DNA from: Pedobacter sp. Leaf41
GTDB taxonomy: Bacteria > Bacteroidota > Bacteroidia > Sphingobacteriales > Sphingobacteriaceae
Reading direction: 5' to 3'
Length of the DNA: 64,000 nucleotides
Assembly: GCF_001422545.1 (NCBI RefSeq)
Contig: NZ_LMLE01000001.1
Span: 187,373 to 251,372 of the forward strand
In this document: positions 42,227 through 50,418 of the stretch, piece by piece
How positions within the stretch are numbered: the first letter of the stretch is position 1
Layout: every line of letters starts with the position of its first letter
Notes under the pieces: model-generated
The model's input: only the letters and a program-made list of their open reading frames with translations
What the model was told of the DNA's origin: nothing
Databases searched by the model: none
Program-made: the position numbers and the translations under genes

Positions 42227-42904
42227 ATGACATATACTTATTACGGCCAATCTTGTTTTCTTTTAGAGGCAGATGGCAAAAAATTTCTTTTTGATCCTTT
42301 TATAAAATCAAACCCTTTAGCGAAAGATATTGATACCTCTAAAATCGAGGCTGACTATATTTTAGTTAGTCATGGCCACGGCGATCACGTTGCAGATTTA
42401 GTTGAGCTTGCCAACCAAACCGGTGCAGAGGTGATTGCAATGGTTGAAGTTGCCAAATGGATTAAAGAGCAAGGAATCGAAAAGGTAACTGATATTAATT
42501 TTGGTGTTCAGAAGCTTTCTTTTGGTAAACTGCGTACAGTTTGGGCGGTGCATAGCAGTTCAAATCCCGATGGTAGTTACGGTGGCAACCCTGCCGGCTT
42601 CGTGTTGGAGTTAGGCGGAAAACAAATCTATTTCGCCGGCGATACAGCACTAACTATTGAAATGAAACTCTTGGCTGACTTGTACAAGTTGGATTATGCC
42701 ATTTTGCCTATTGGTGGTCATTATACCATGGATGTTGATGATGCGATCATTGCAGCAAAGTACATTAACTGCGATCAAATCATAGGCGTTCATTACAATA
42801 CTTTTCCCCCAATCAGCATTGATGAGGGCGAGGCTGTATCGAAATTCAAGAGAGAAAGCAAAACCTTATTTTTGCCTAAAGTTGGAGAGACAATAGCGTT
42901 GTAA
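42227..42904 (+). CDS. UPF0173 family metal-dependent hydrolase (MBL fold)
   Basis: 225 residues. Metallo-beta-lactamase fold with the motif SHGHGDHV (about 49-56). Further ligands are in VWAVHSSS (His, about 105), FAGDTAL (Asp, about 139) and IGVHYNTFPP (His, about 187). This is the short UPF0173 form without extra domains. Substrate unknown; many members are hydrolases of small esters. The start MTYTYYGQSCFLLEADGKKF is standard. Same strand as ybaB-like gene, but not obviously linked in function. Confidence 0.92.
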   Translation: MTYTYYGQSCFLLEADGKKFLFDPFIKSNPLAKDIDTSKIEADYILVSHGHGDHVADLVELANQTGAEVIAMVEVAKWIKEQGIEKVTDINFGVQKLSFGKLRTVWAVHSSSNPDGSYGGNPAGFVLELGGKQIYFAGDTALTIEMKLLADLYKLDYAILPIGGHYTMDVDDAIIAAKYINCDQIIGVHYNTFPPISIDEGEAVSKFKRESKTLFLPKVGETIAL

Positions 42905-42975
42905 AAGTAGCAAGGCTCAGATTTGCAGATCTTTTATTAAATGGAAATTTGTGGCTTATTTAAATTTTGATAAAA

Positions 42976-43011
42976 TAAAAAAGGGTTCCGATTTTACATC
43001 AGGAACCCTTT
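42976..43011. terminator. Terminator between the UPF0173 gene and the basic secreted protein gene
   Basis: AAAGGGTTCC pairs with GGAACCCTTT around a 12-base loop. The minus strand has a T-run directly after, so it mainly serves the minus-strand gene 43030-43368. Confidence 0.85.
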
Positions 43012-43029
43012 CAAATTATAAAACTAAAC

Positions 43030-43368
43030 CTAATTCTTTTTAGCGGCAGCTTTGTTTGCTTTGTAACGCATGTCAGCTGTTCCATCTTTTTTTGTTGGAC
43101 CAACAACTTTCGTTACAGCCTTTGTTTTATTTTCTTTAAAGCGCATATCTGGTGTTCCATCAGCTTTAACTTTTGCAGCGGTGGTAGTCGTTTTAGTTTC
43201 TACCTTTTTAGCTTCCGATTTTACACCTGCTTTTACAGGTGCAACAGTGGTTTTTACTTCTTTTTTAACAACTGTTTTAGCCTTAGCTGGCGTTGCTGCT
43301 GGTGTTTGTGCAAATGCTGTAGTTAAACCAAATGCTGCGATTGCGATTAAATTCAATAATTTTTTCAT
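43030..43368 (-). CDS. Secreted Lys/Ala/Thr-rich protein with two DGT-DMR repeats
   Basis: 112 residues. Signal peptide MKKLLNLIAIAAFGLTTAFA. The mature part is very basic, low-complexity (KAKTVVKKEVKTT and similar), then two repeats DGTPDMRFKENK (about 70-81) and DGTADMRYKANK (about 95-106). Such repeats resemble short basic adaptor-like motifs of secreted Bacteroidota proteins; I know no function. The ATG at 43368 is chosen for the signal peptide; the frame extends upstream into the polA end. Basic charge suggests binding to DNA, LPS or cell-wall polymers (inference). Confidence 0.7.
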   Translation of the reverse strand: MKKLLNLIAIAAFGLTTAFAQTPAATPAKAKTVVKKEVKTTVAPVKAGVKSEAKKVETKTTTTAAKVKADGTPDMRFKENKTKAVTKVVGPTKKDGTADMRYKANKAAAKKN

Positions 43369-43457
43369 GTCTTTAATTTTTTGTTTTACTCGTTTATTTG
43401 TTGATATAAAATTGATTAATCGGGATGAAGTTTTAATGAAGATAGGAATAAAATTTC

Positions 43458-46265
43458 TTAATGTGCAGCAAGCCAATTATCTCCTTCACCAATTTCAACA
43501 ACGATTGGAACCGTCAATTTAATCGCGTTTGCCATTTTATCTTGGATGATTGCTTTCATCACCTCTTTTTCAGATTTCAATACATCAAACACCAACTCAT
43601 CATGTACTTGCATGGTCATCGTTGATTGTAGGTTTTGCACTTTCATTTCTTTGTGAATATTGATCATTGCAATCTTAATCATATCGGCGGCAGAACCTTG
43701 AATTGGTGCGTTAATGGCATTTCGTTCTGCAAAACCACGTACGGTTTGATTTGCAGAATTAATGTCTCGTAGATAGCGCCGTCTGCCCATTATGGTTTCT
43801 ACAAAACCATTTTCACGGGCGAAGTTCATCGTATCGCTCATGTAACGCTTGATGCCAGGATATTGAGTAAAATATTGTTCGATAATGTCAGCAGCCTCTT
43901 TCCGCGGAATACCTAAGTTCTGCGAAAGTCCGAATGCAGATTGGCCATAGATTATTCCAAAGTTTACGGCCTTTGCGTTTCTACGTTGCGTACTGTCGAC
44001 TTCTTCAATGCCAATGCCATATACTTTCGCGGCGGTAGCGGTATGGATATCGATATTTTTGCTGAATGCATCGAGCATGTTCTCCTCTTTGCTAATTTCA
44101 GCAATAATCCTTAACTCAATTTGCGAATAATCCGCAGAAAGCAGAATGTGGTTTTCATCACGGGCAATAAAAGCCTTCCTTACTTCGCGACCACGTTCTG
44201 TACGAATAGGGATGTTTTGTAAATTCGGATTGTTAGAACTCAACCTTCCAGTGGCGGCAACAGCCTGGTTGTATGAGGTATGTACCCTTCCGGTCTTTGG
44301 ATTTACCATTAAAGGCAAGGCGTCGACATAAGTCGATTTCAATTTTTGCAACTGGCGGAAATCCAGAATATCTTTTACGATGTCGCTTTTGCTTGCTAAG
44401 GCGGTAAGTACATCTTCGCCGGTTTGGTACTGACCTGTTTTAGTTTTTTTCGCTTTTGGGTCTAATTGAAGTTTATCGAATAAAACTTCTCCCAATTGTT
44501 TCGGAGAGGCTAAATTGAATTTTATCCCTGCTTTATCATAAACATTTTGTTCAAATTTAATGATATCGGTTTCCAGCTCTTTTGAGTAGGCAATAAGGGT
44601 GTCAATATCAATCCTTACACCTTCTTTTTCAATATCAGCAAGCACATAAACCAATGGATTTTCAATTTCCTCTGCTAATTTGGCCGCATTTAGTTCTTTC
44701 AATTTCGGTTCAAAAATATGGGCCAGCTGCAGCGTTACATCGGCGTCTTCGGCGGCATAATCTACCACATCAATCACTGGAACATCACGCATGGTTAATT
44801 GATTTTTACCTTTTGCACCGATTAGTTTGGTAATAGAAATTGGCGAATAACCTAGATAGTTCTCAGAAAGTACATCCATCCCATGTCGCGTGTCCGGATC
44901 GATGAGGTAGTGAGCAAGCATGGTATCAAACAATTTTCCTTTCACTTCTACACCATACCATTTCAATACCAGGATATCATATTTAGTATTTTGCCCAATT
45001 TTTTCTATCTGCTCATTTTCAAGCACCACCCTAAACTCATCAACTACAGCCTGCGCTTCTTCTCTTACTGCCGAAACGGGAATATAATAGCCAGAGCCTG
45101 GTTTTATGGAGAACGATAATCCAACCAGCTCAGCCATATTTGCATCAGTGCCAGTGGTTTCCGTATCAAAAGAAATCCTTTTTTCAGCTAGCAAAAGCTT
45201 AATTAAATCTGCTCTTTGCGCTGCCGTTTCCACTAAAACATAATCATGTTCGGTATTTTCAATCGTTTTGGCCGGTAGTTTCTCCGCCGGTTCTTCTTCA
45301 ATTGTATCGGTATATTGAATCGCTTCGCCAGATTGATTTCCGAAAAGATCAGTTTGTGTTCCTTCCTGAAACCTCGCTGTAGTTACCGAAAATTCATCTC
45401 CAAAAACCCGTCGGCCAAGTGTTCTAAACTCTAGTTCGGTAAATAATGGTTCCAATAAATCGCGACTAGGGTCGCAAAGTTCTAAGCTTGCTTCATCTAA
45501 CTCAACGGGTACATCAAGCTGAATTGTGGCTAATTTTTTTGAAATTAATCCTTGCTCTGCAAAATTCTCCACATTTTCTCGCTGCTTACCTTTGAGTTCA
45601 TGCGAATGCGCAATAATATTTTCCATCGAGCCATACTGCTTGATGAGTGCTTTCGCAGTTTTTTCACCAATACCAGGGATTCCTGGAATGTTATCAACGG
45701 CATCTCCCCATAAACCTAAAATATCGATAACCTGCAGCACATTTTCTATTTCCCATTTGGCTAAAATCTCTTTCACGCCCAAAATTTCCATTCCATTTCC
45801 CATACGAGCTGGTTTGTAAATGAAAATATTTTCTGATACCAGTTGTGCAAAGTCCTTATCGGGTGTCATACAAAAAACCTGATAACCTTTTTGTTCTGCT
45901 TTTTTGGCCAATGTTCCGATAATATCATCGGCCTCATAACCATCGGAAGTAATTACCGGGATATTAAAGCCGGTAATTAGTTTGATTACAAAAGGCATAG
46001 CGGCTGCTAAATCTTCAGGCATAGCCTGCCGATGAGCCTTATAAGCTTCGAAAGAGGTGTGTCTTTCTGTAGGCGCTTCGGTGTCGAAAACCACGGCAAT
46101 ATGTGTTGGTTTTTCTTTCTTTAATACATCAAGCAAAGTATTGGTAAAGCCCATAACGGCCGATGTATTTATTCCTGTGGAGGTAAAACGGGGATTTTTA
46201 CTCAACGCAAAATGTGCCCGGTACATCAGCGCCATCCCATCTAAAAGAAAGAGTTTTTTATTCAT
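43458..46265 (-). CDS. polA: DNA polymerase I
   Basis: 935 residues. Three domains in order: 5'-3' exonuclease (about 1-290; VVFDTEAPTERH, GYEADDIIGTLA), 3'-5' exonuclease (about 330-525; ISFDTETTGTDA with the DxE acids, so proofreading appears retained), and polymerase (about 530-935). Polymerase motif A is LLSADYSQIELRII, the O-helix is RRNAKAVNFGIIYGQ, and motif C is MTMQVHDELVFDV. All active-site acids are present. The ATG at 46265 gives MNKKLFLLDGMALMYRAHFA, the usual N-terminus; the frame opens upstream at 46316. Fills Okazaki fragments and DNA repair gaps. It ends 89 bases before the start of the basic secreted protein gene. Confidence 0.96.
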   Translation of the reverse strand: MNKKLFLLDGMALMYRAHFALSKNPRFTSTGINTSAVMGFTNTLLDVLKKEKPTHIAVVFDTEAPTERHTSFEAYKAHRQAMPEDLAAAMPFVIKLITGFNIPVITSDGYEADDIIGTLAKKAEQKGYQVFCMTPDKDFAQLVSENIFIYKPARMGNGMEILGVKEILAKWEIENVLQVIDILGLWGDAVDNIPGIPGIGEKTAKALIKQYGSMENIIAHSHELKGKQRENVENFAEQGLISKKLATIQLDVPVELDEASLELCDPSRDLLEPLFTELEFRTLGRRVFGDEFSVTTARFQEGTQTDLFGNQSGEAIQYTDTIEEEPAEKLPAKTIENTEHDYVLVETAAQRADLIKLLLAEKRISFDTETTGTDANMAELVGLSFSIKPGSGYYIPVSAVREEAQAVVDEFRVVLENEQIEKIGQNTKYDILVLKWYGVEVKGKLFDTMLAHYLIDPDTRHGMDVLSENYLGYSPISITKLIGAKGKNQLTMRDVPVIDVVDYAAEDADVTLQLAHIFEPKLKELNAAKLAEEIENPLVYVLADIEKEGVRIDIDTLIAYSKELETDIIKFEQNVYDKAGIKFNLASPKQLGEVLFDKLQLDPKAKKTKTGQYQTGEDVLTALASKSDIVKDILDFRQLQKLKSTYVDALPLMVNPKTGRVHTSYNQAVAATGRLSSNNPNLQNIPIRTERGREVRKAFIARDENHILLSADYSQIELRIIAEISKEENMLDAFSKNIDIHTATAAKVYGIGIEEVDSTQRRNAKAVNFGIIYGQSAFGLSQNLGIPRKEAADIIEQYFTQYPGIKRYMSDTMNFARENGFVETIMGRRRYLRDINSANQTVRGFAERNAINAPIQGSAADMIKIAMINIHKEMKVQNLQSTMTMQVHDELVFDVLKSEKEVMKAIIQDKMANAIKLTVPIVVEIGEGDNWLAAH

Positions 46266-46375
46266 ATGATAAAAGTAACCAAAGTTCCCCATAACCGTAA
46301 ACAGGTTTTTCAACAAAAAACAAATTCTTTTATTGAATTAATGTATTTTCAACATCATCAATAAAAAAACGCTTT

Positions 46376-47146
46376 ATGAAAACATTCCCTACGCTAATTT
46401 TTTGTCTGATTATAGGCTTTGCAAAGGCTCAGCTCCCTTCCGATTCGCTAATTACTTACATCACTTTTGAAAATTTGAGAGGCTATAGCAAAGGCTATGG
46501 AACGTCGGTAGAAAGGCCAATCGCCACTGGTGCTTTTACTAATCTTGCAGATAGATCTTTATTGAAATTGCGCATGGCCAAATTGGAAAGTTCGTTTAGG
46601 TGGCCAAACGGTACTGCAATTGATTTTACAAGTAGATCGAGCACCGCTGGTAAGTCTGGAATTGTAGACCGTTATACCTTAACTAATCCTTCTACCAAAG
46701 AGCAGTTGGTGCTGTATGTTGATCCCTACCATAGTGATTCCCTTTATTACATCCCTGAAGGATTGGTGTTAGTAACGAAAGAGATGTTAGCACGGGAAAT
46801 TGCACCACATTTACTTAAAATTGAAACAATAACTAAAACAGCTGATGTCTTTGTAGATGCGAAGCAGTTAATAAATGAAGAAATGCAGTACCTCAATATG
46901 AAGGTAGGAATTGCTTCTTTTGTCGACCGAGAGAATTTAATTAAAGTATTTTCGGATACGCAGGCAGATAATGATTTGAAAAATTTTCTTTTTAATACTT
47001 ACGTGCTTAATAAATTTTATGCCCTGGGTAAAAATTTCTCGAATGCTAAGGGTTATGCTTATGGAAAAATGAAAGATGCGTTTTTAAACTTCCAGCAAAA
47101 ACACAGTGATATAAATGCTGGTAACATTAAAATTAACTTGAATTAA
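46376..47146 (+). CDS. Secreted protein of unknown function
   Basis: 256 residues. Signal peptide MKTFPTLIFCLIIGFAKAQ. I do not recognise the family. The mature part has mixed alpha/beta composition, with GYSKGYGTSVERPIATGAFT (about 42-61) and a Leu-rich KLRMAKLESSFRW stretch. No Cys is in the mature chain. It diverges from polA with 110 bases between starts and is followed 46 bases later by another secreted unknown, so the two probably form an operon. Periplasmic location is inferred. Confidence 0.65.
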   Translation: MKTFPTLIFCLIIGFAKAQLPSDSLITYITFENLRGYSKGYGTSVERPIATGAFTNLADRSLLKLRMAKLESSFRWPNGTAIDFTSRSSTAGKSGIVDRYTLTNPSTKEQLVLYVDPYHSDSLYYIPEGLVLVTKEMLAREIAPHLLKIETITKTADVFVDAKQLINEEMQYLNMKVGIASFVDRENLIKVFSDTQADNDLKNFLFNTYVLNKFYALGKNFSNAKGYAYGKMKDAFLNFQQKHSDINAGNIKINLN

Positions 47147-47192
47147 TACATTTCAATAATTTGTAGCGTTATTTGTGAGAAGCATAGTCACG

Positions 47193-47873
47193 ATGAAAAT
47201 TTTATTAAGCATTCTTTTATTTCTCTCTGTTGGTACAGGTTCCTTTGCTCAGGATTTCATTCTTAAAAATGATGATGATGTGATCCGTGGTACTATAAAA
47301 GGCACCGATTATTTCTCTGTATTGATCAGCGCAAATGACGAAGCTGACGTTATCCTTCCAGCGAAGGATGTAAAGAATTTTTTCTGGAATGGCGATAGCT
47401 ACCTAAGTAAGGGCTTTGCCAATGGCCGTAATTTTGAATATCGTTTTGTGAAAGTGATTGAATTGGGAACCGTTAACCTTTATGCTTTTGGAGGAGGAAC
47501 TTTGATGCCACCGACAAAAGATAAAAAAGTAAGGTTTAGGCCTTCAGTGGGTATTGGAACTGGAACAGGAGGCTTTGGAGGCATGGGAATGGGTGGAGGA
47601 ATCAGTATTGGTGGAGGAAGAAGTGCAGCGCCAGAGCGACTAGCCGGAGCACCTGCTGTGCGTTATTTTATTGAAAAGCCAGGTGCCGGTCCGCTACAGG
47701 AAGTACCCATGAAAGCCATTACCGATGAAGATAAAAAAGCAAGCGTTAAAACAATTTTGCTTCAAAAAATCGGAGATAATGAGAGTATGAAAGCTAAAGT
47801 GGAGAATAGTGTATCGTTTGATAGTCGCGAAGTAATTGAGTTGATTAAGGAATATAACTCCATAAAAAAGTAG
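47193..47873 (+). CDS. Secreted protein with a glycine-rich segment
   Basis: 226 residues. Signal peptide MKILLSILLFLSVGTGSFAQ. The N-terminal part reads DFILKNDDDVIRGTIKGTDY, similar to small beta modules that start many Bacteroidota secreted proteins. A flexible Gly/Met-rich insert lies at about 118-145 (GTGGFGGMGMGGGISIGGG). A helical, charged C-terminus follows. I do not recognise the family as a whole. The ATG at 47193 is taken for its signal peptide, the frame opening with GTG at 47175. Likely co-transcribed with the preceding gene. Confidence 0.62.
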   Translation: MKILLSILLFLSVGTGSFAQDFILKNDDDVIRGTIKGTDYFSVLISANDEADVILPAKDVKNFFWNGDSYLSKGFANGRNFEYRFVKVIELGTVNLYAFGGGTLMPPTKDKKVRFRPSVGIGTGTGGFGGMGMGGGISIGGGRSAAPERLAGAPAVRYFIEKPGAGPLQEVPMKAITDEDKKASVKTILLQKIGDNESMKAKVENSVSFDSREVIELIKEYNSIKK

Positions 47874-47879
47874 CTGCTC

Positions 47880-48467
47880 TTATCTGGCGCAACAGTTTAA
47901 TAAATGATCATTGACCATTCCAGTGGCTTGCATAAAAGCATAACATATGGTGGTTCCAAAAAATTTAAAGCCACGCTTTTTCATGTCTTTGCTAATGGCA
48001 TCAGATAATTCTGTTCTGGCAGGAACGTCACTCATCGTTTCTATATTATTTTCGATTGGTTTTCCAGCAGAAATAAAACCCCAGATATAGCTTGAGAAGC
48101 TCCCAAATTCTTTTTGAATTTCGATAAATAATCTGGCATTCGTAATCGCACCGTTTACCTTTAACTTGTTCCTGATGATTCCCGGATCGTTCAATAGCCG
48201 TTCTACATCTTGATTATCAAAAGCTGCTACTTTGCCTACTTCAAAGTTCACGAACGCCTTCCTGTAATTTTCTCTTCTTTTTAGAATTGTAATCCAGCTT
48301 AAGCCGGCCTGTGCTCCCTCCAACAGTAAAAACTCGAATAATATTTTATCATCATAAACAGGCTTTCCCCATTCTTCATCATGGTATTTTATGTAAAGTG
48401 GGTCGGAAGTTGCCCAGGAACAGCGTGTTTGCAAGTCCTTAGTCTTCAGTCTAGAGTCGTGAGTCAT
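47880..48467 (-). CDS. tag: DNA-3-methyladenine glycosylase I
   Basis: 195 residues. Removes 3-methyladenine from DNA. The zinc site is complete: Cys in RCSWATSDPL (about 16), His in YHDEEWGKPVYDD (about 29), His and Cys in NDHLLNC at the end. The core motif AGLSWITILKRRENYRKAF is intact. The first 14 residues (MTHDSRLKTKDLQT) are encoded by a seven-base repeat tract (see repeat entry), so the real N-terminus is uncertain; no later ATG precedes the Cys. A TTG at DLQT would be an alternative. Confidence 0.93.
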   Translation of the reverse strand: MTHDSRLKTKDLQTRCSWATSDPLYIKYHDEEWGKPVYDDKILFEFLLLEGAQAGLSWITILKRRENYRKAFVNFEVGKVAAFDNQDVERLLNDPGIIRNKLKVNGAITNARLFIEIQKEFGSFSSYIWGFISAGKPIENNIETMSDVPARTELSDAISKDMKKRGFKFFGTTICYAFMQATGMVNDHLLNCCAR

Positions 48468-48900
48468 ATTACGCGAATTTAGCGGGATTGTTAATCATGA
48501 AGTTCAACAATTTACTAATTTCTTCGCATTGCGAATCTAAAGCAGTAAATGTTTCAATAGTTATATATCTGCAGGCCAGTGCAACATCAAGCCAAACTTG
48601 TGTTTCACCATTCTCCATGTCAGCATCTGTTAATTTGCTAATGAAATGATTGGGATATCTTCTCTTTTTATATGCTTCTCCAACACTACTACAAACAGAT
48701 CCTTGATGATCTTCTGATTTGATCAACTAAACTATATTGTTCAGTTTTTGGAAAGTCATTTGTTAACAAGTAGATTTCCATTAACAATGAAAATCCTTTC
48801 TTGTAAACGATTAGTTCTCTAAATTTTCCCATGCTATCTTTTTATCTAATATAGCATTTCGAAAAGAGACTAAGGACTATAGACTTAAGACTTCGGACTA
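48434..48900. repeat. Two inverted 7-base-period AGTC tracts flanking the S23 remnant (48434-48465, 48868-48900)
   Basis: The left tract is AGTCCTT, AGTCTTC, AGTCTAG, AGTCGTG, AGTC with an exact 7-base period. The right tract, on the other strand, is AGTCCGA, AGTCTTA, AGTCTAT, AGTCCTT, AGTC, also with period 7. The left one encodes the N-terminus of Tag; the right one encodes the last residues and stop of the CMD-family gene. Confidence 0.8.
48469..48832 (-). pseudogene. Four-helix-bundle protein (23S rRNA intervening-sequence type), frameshifted
   Basis: Two frames make one protein of about 120 residues, the normal length. The first (from ATG 48832) reads MGKFRELIVYKKGFSLLMEI and later YSLVDQIRRSSRI, then meets a stop. 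The second reads SVCSSVGEAYKKRRYPNHFI and onwards, ending NFMINNPAKFA at 48469. One extra base in TCAAGGATCTG splits them; removing it gives RRSSRSVCSSVGEAY. This is the S23/IVP four-helix-bundle family, common in Bacteroidota in one or more copies. The gene is probably dead. Flanked by the inverted AGTC tracts. Confidence 0.8.
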
Positions 48901-49238
48901 ATCGAAAGTTCATCCCAATATTCTACCGCTCTTCTATAATGTGGAATAACGATACTGCCACCTACCAAATTAGCGATCATGAAGATTTCGTTCATTTCAT
49001 CGCTGTTTACGCCTGCATCATAACATTTTCCTAAGTGATATTTTATGCAATCATCGCAGCGCAGAACCATTGAAGCCACCAGACCTAACATTTCTTTGGT
49101 TTTGACGTCCAGGGCGCCTTCGGCATAAGAAGTGGTATCCAAAGCGAAGAAACGTTTGATGTTTGTATTGGCAGTTTCCATTATTCTATCGTTCATTTTT
49201 TCACGATAGCCGTTAAATTCTTCTACTAACTTTCCCAT
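48885..49238 (-). CDS. Carboxymuconolactone decarboxylase family (AhpD-like) protein
   Basis: 117 residues. All-helical AhpD-like protein. CxxC motif CDDC with the following His (LRCDDCIKYHLGKCYDAG, about 57-74) is typical of AhpD-type alkylhydroperoxidase partners. The following helix EMNEIFMIANLVGGSIVIPH matches the family. Probably takes part in thiol-based redox chemistry. Its last residues SPKS and stop are encoded by an AGTC repeat tract, so the C-terminus may have been altered. Same strand as tag and the MGMT-like gene. Confidence 0.87.
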   Translation of the reverse strand: MGKLVEEFNGYREKMNDRIMETANTNIKRFFALDTTSYAEGALDVKTKEMLGLVASMVLRCDDCIKYHLGKCYDAGVNSDEMNEIFMIANLVGGSIVIPHYRRAVEYWDELSISPKS

Positions 49239-49322
49239 AATAATTTTTGAATGATTGAATTTTTGAAAGATTAAATTTTGATAATTGGAAATTCCAAATT
49301 GGAAATTGAGAGCTAAAACCAG

Positions 49323-49652
49323 CTATTCCTCTAGGTCCATCGGATTCCAAAATACCTTTTTAAAGTTCACTACCTTATCATTTTTTACTTCCACACCTTC
49401 TTTCAACAGCAATTCCTCCATCAGTTCTGGCGGATCGAAATGAAATTTCCCCGTAAGCAAACCACTGCTGTTTACCACCCGGTGTGCGGGTACTTTCGGA
49501 TGTGCCGTACCGGCATAACTCATGGCATGCCCAACCATTCGAGATGATTTTGCTGCACCTAAACTTTTCGAGATAGCGCCATAAGAAGTCACTCTCCCTT
49601 TCGGAATTAAGCGGGCAACCTCATACACCATTTCGTAAAAGTTAGTATCCAT
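49323..49652 (-). CDS. Alkyltransferase-like protein (MGMT family, no active Cys)
   Basis: 109 residues. MGMT-type DNA-binding domain alone: LIPKGRVTSYGAISKSLGAA (about 15-34) and RMVGHAMSYAG (helix with the DNA-contact Arg). Where methyltransferases have PCHRV, this has PAHRV at 55-59, so the acceptor Cys is absent (Ala56). Such ATL proteins bind O6-alkylguanine and hand it to nucleotide excision repair. The start codon overlaps the trmB stop (TAATG), so translation is coupled. Confidence 0.9.
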   Translation of the reverse strand: MDTNFYEMVYEVARLIPKGRVTSYGAISKSLGAAKSSRMVGHAMSYAGTAHPKVPAHRVVNSSGLLTGKFHFDPPELMEELLLKEGVEVKNDKVVNFKKVFWNPMDLEE

Positions 49653-50302
49653 TATTCGAATGCAAACTGAATGTAATTGATATTTTTATCGTGAAGCAAA
49701 TACTTTTTTTCGTAATAAGTTTTAATCGATAATACGTTATCTACTAAACCAGATGTGTACAAATGATCAGTATTTTTATGTACAACCAGGTTTAGTTCCT
49801 CCACTTTTTCACAAGTGTAGGCATAAAGCTGGTCGTTATCCGTTTTTAGATTTACCTTGCCGCCTGGTTTTAAAACTGTTTTGTAGCGATTTAGAAACAC
49901 AGGGTAAGTTAAGCGTTTTTTCTCTCTGCTGTCTTGTGGTTGAGGGTCGGGAAAAGTAATCCAAATTTCGTCGATTTCTCCCTCAGCAAAATAATCCAGC
50001 AAGTTCTCGATTTGAATTCTTAAAAACGCAACATTGTCAATTCCTTCTTCAATGGCGGTTTTAGCCCCACGCCAAATGCGGTTGCCTTTATAATCTACAC
50101 CGATAAAATTTTTTTCAGGAAATAATGTTGCCAAATTTACCGTGTATTCGCCTTTGCCACAAGCCAGCTCCAGTACAACAGGATTTTCATTTTTGAAATG
50201 TTCAGCAGCCCATTGGCCTTTAAGCGCTTTCCCTTCCTCTAATTGATATACGTTTGCAAAAGTTTCTATCTCAGCAAAACGTCTAAGTTTATCTTTACCC
50301 AA
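49652..50302 (-). CDS. trmB: tRNA (guanine-N7-)-methyltransferase
   Basis: 216 residues. Methylates G46 in tRNAs with SAM. Rossmann-type motif VLELACGKGEYTVNLA (about 48-63), motif FIGVDYKGNRIWRGA (about 75-89), and the signature DEIWITFPDPQPQDSREKKR with the catalytic Asp in FPDP. Length is normal. The next gene begins in its stop codon. A -7-like box TAAATTTG is on the minus strand at 50317-50324, 15 bases before the ATG, but without a clear upstream element. Confidence 0.94.
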   Translation of the reverse strand: MGKDKLRRFAEIETFANVYQLEEGKALKGQWAAEHFKNENPVVLELACGKGEYTVNLATLFPEKNFIGVDYKGNRIWRGAKTAIEEGIDNVAFLRIQIENLLDYFAEGEIDEIWITFPDPQPQDSREKKRLTYPVFLNRYKTVLKPGGKVNLKTDNDQLYAYTCEKVEELNLVVHKNTDHLYTSGLVDNVLSIKTYYEKKYLLHDKNINYIQFAFE

Positions 50303-50388
50303 AAGTTTTTTTTCGGCAAATTTACAATTAAAACATTATCCAGAGTTGTTTTTCCTGCCATAATGATTCCTTTTCAGTTTATCAATTG

Positions 50389-50396
50389 TATTTTTG
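50389..50396 (+). promoter_or_regulatory. Candidate -7 box for fcl
   Basis: TATTTTTG, a match to TAnnTTTG, lies 23 bases before a TTG at 50419. The -33 element is weak. It supports the TTG at 50419 over the earlier TTG at 50386 as the start. Confidence 0.4.
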
Positions 50397-50418
50397 CAGA
50401 TTATTTAAAAGCAACACA

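Noticed and set aside
43070..43522. Plus-strand frame of 150 codons opposite the basic secreted protein and the polA end
   Set aside because: Shadow of the Lys/Ala-rich minus-strand gene, which has a signal peptide and terminator of its own.
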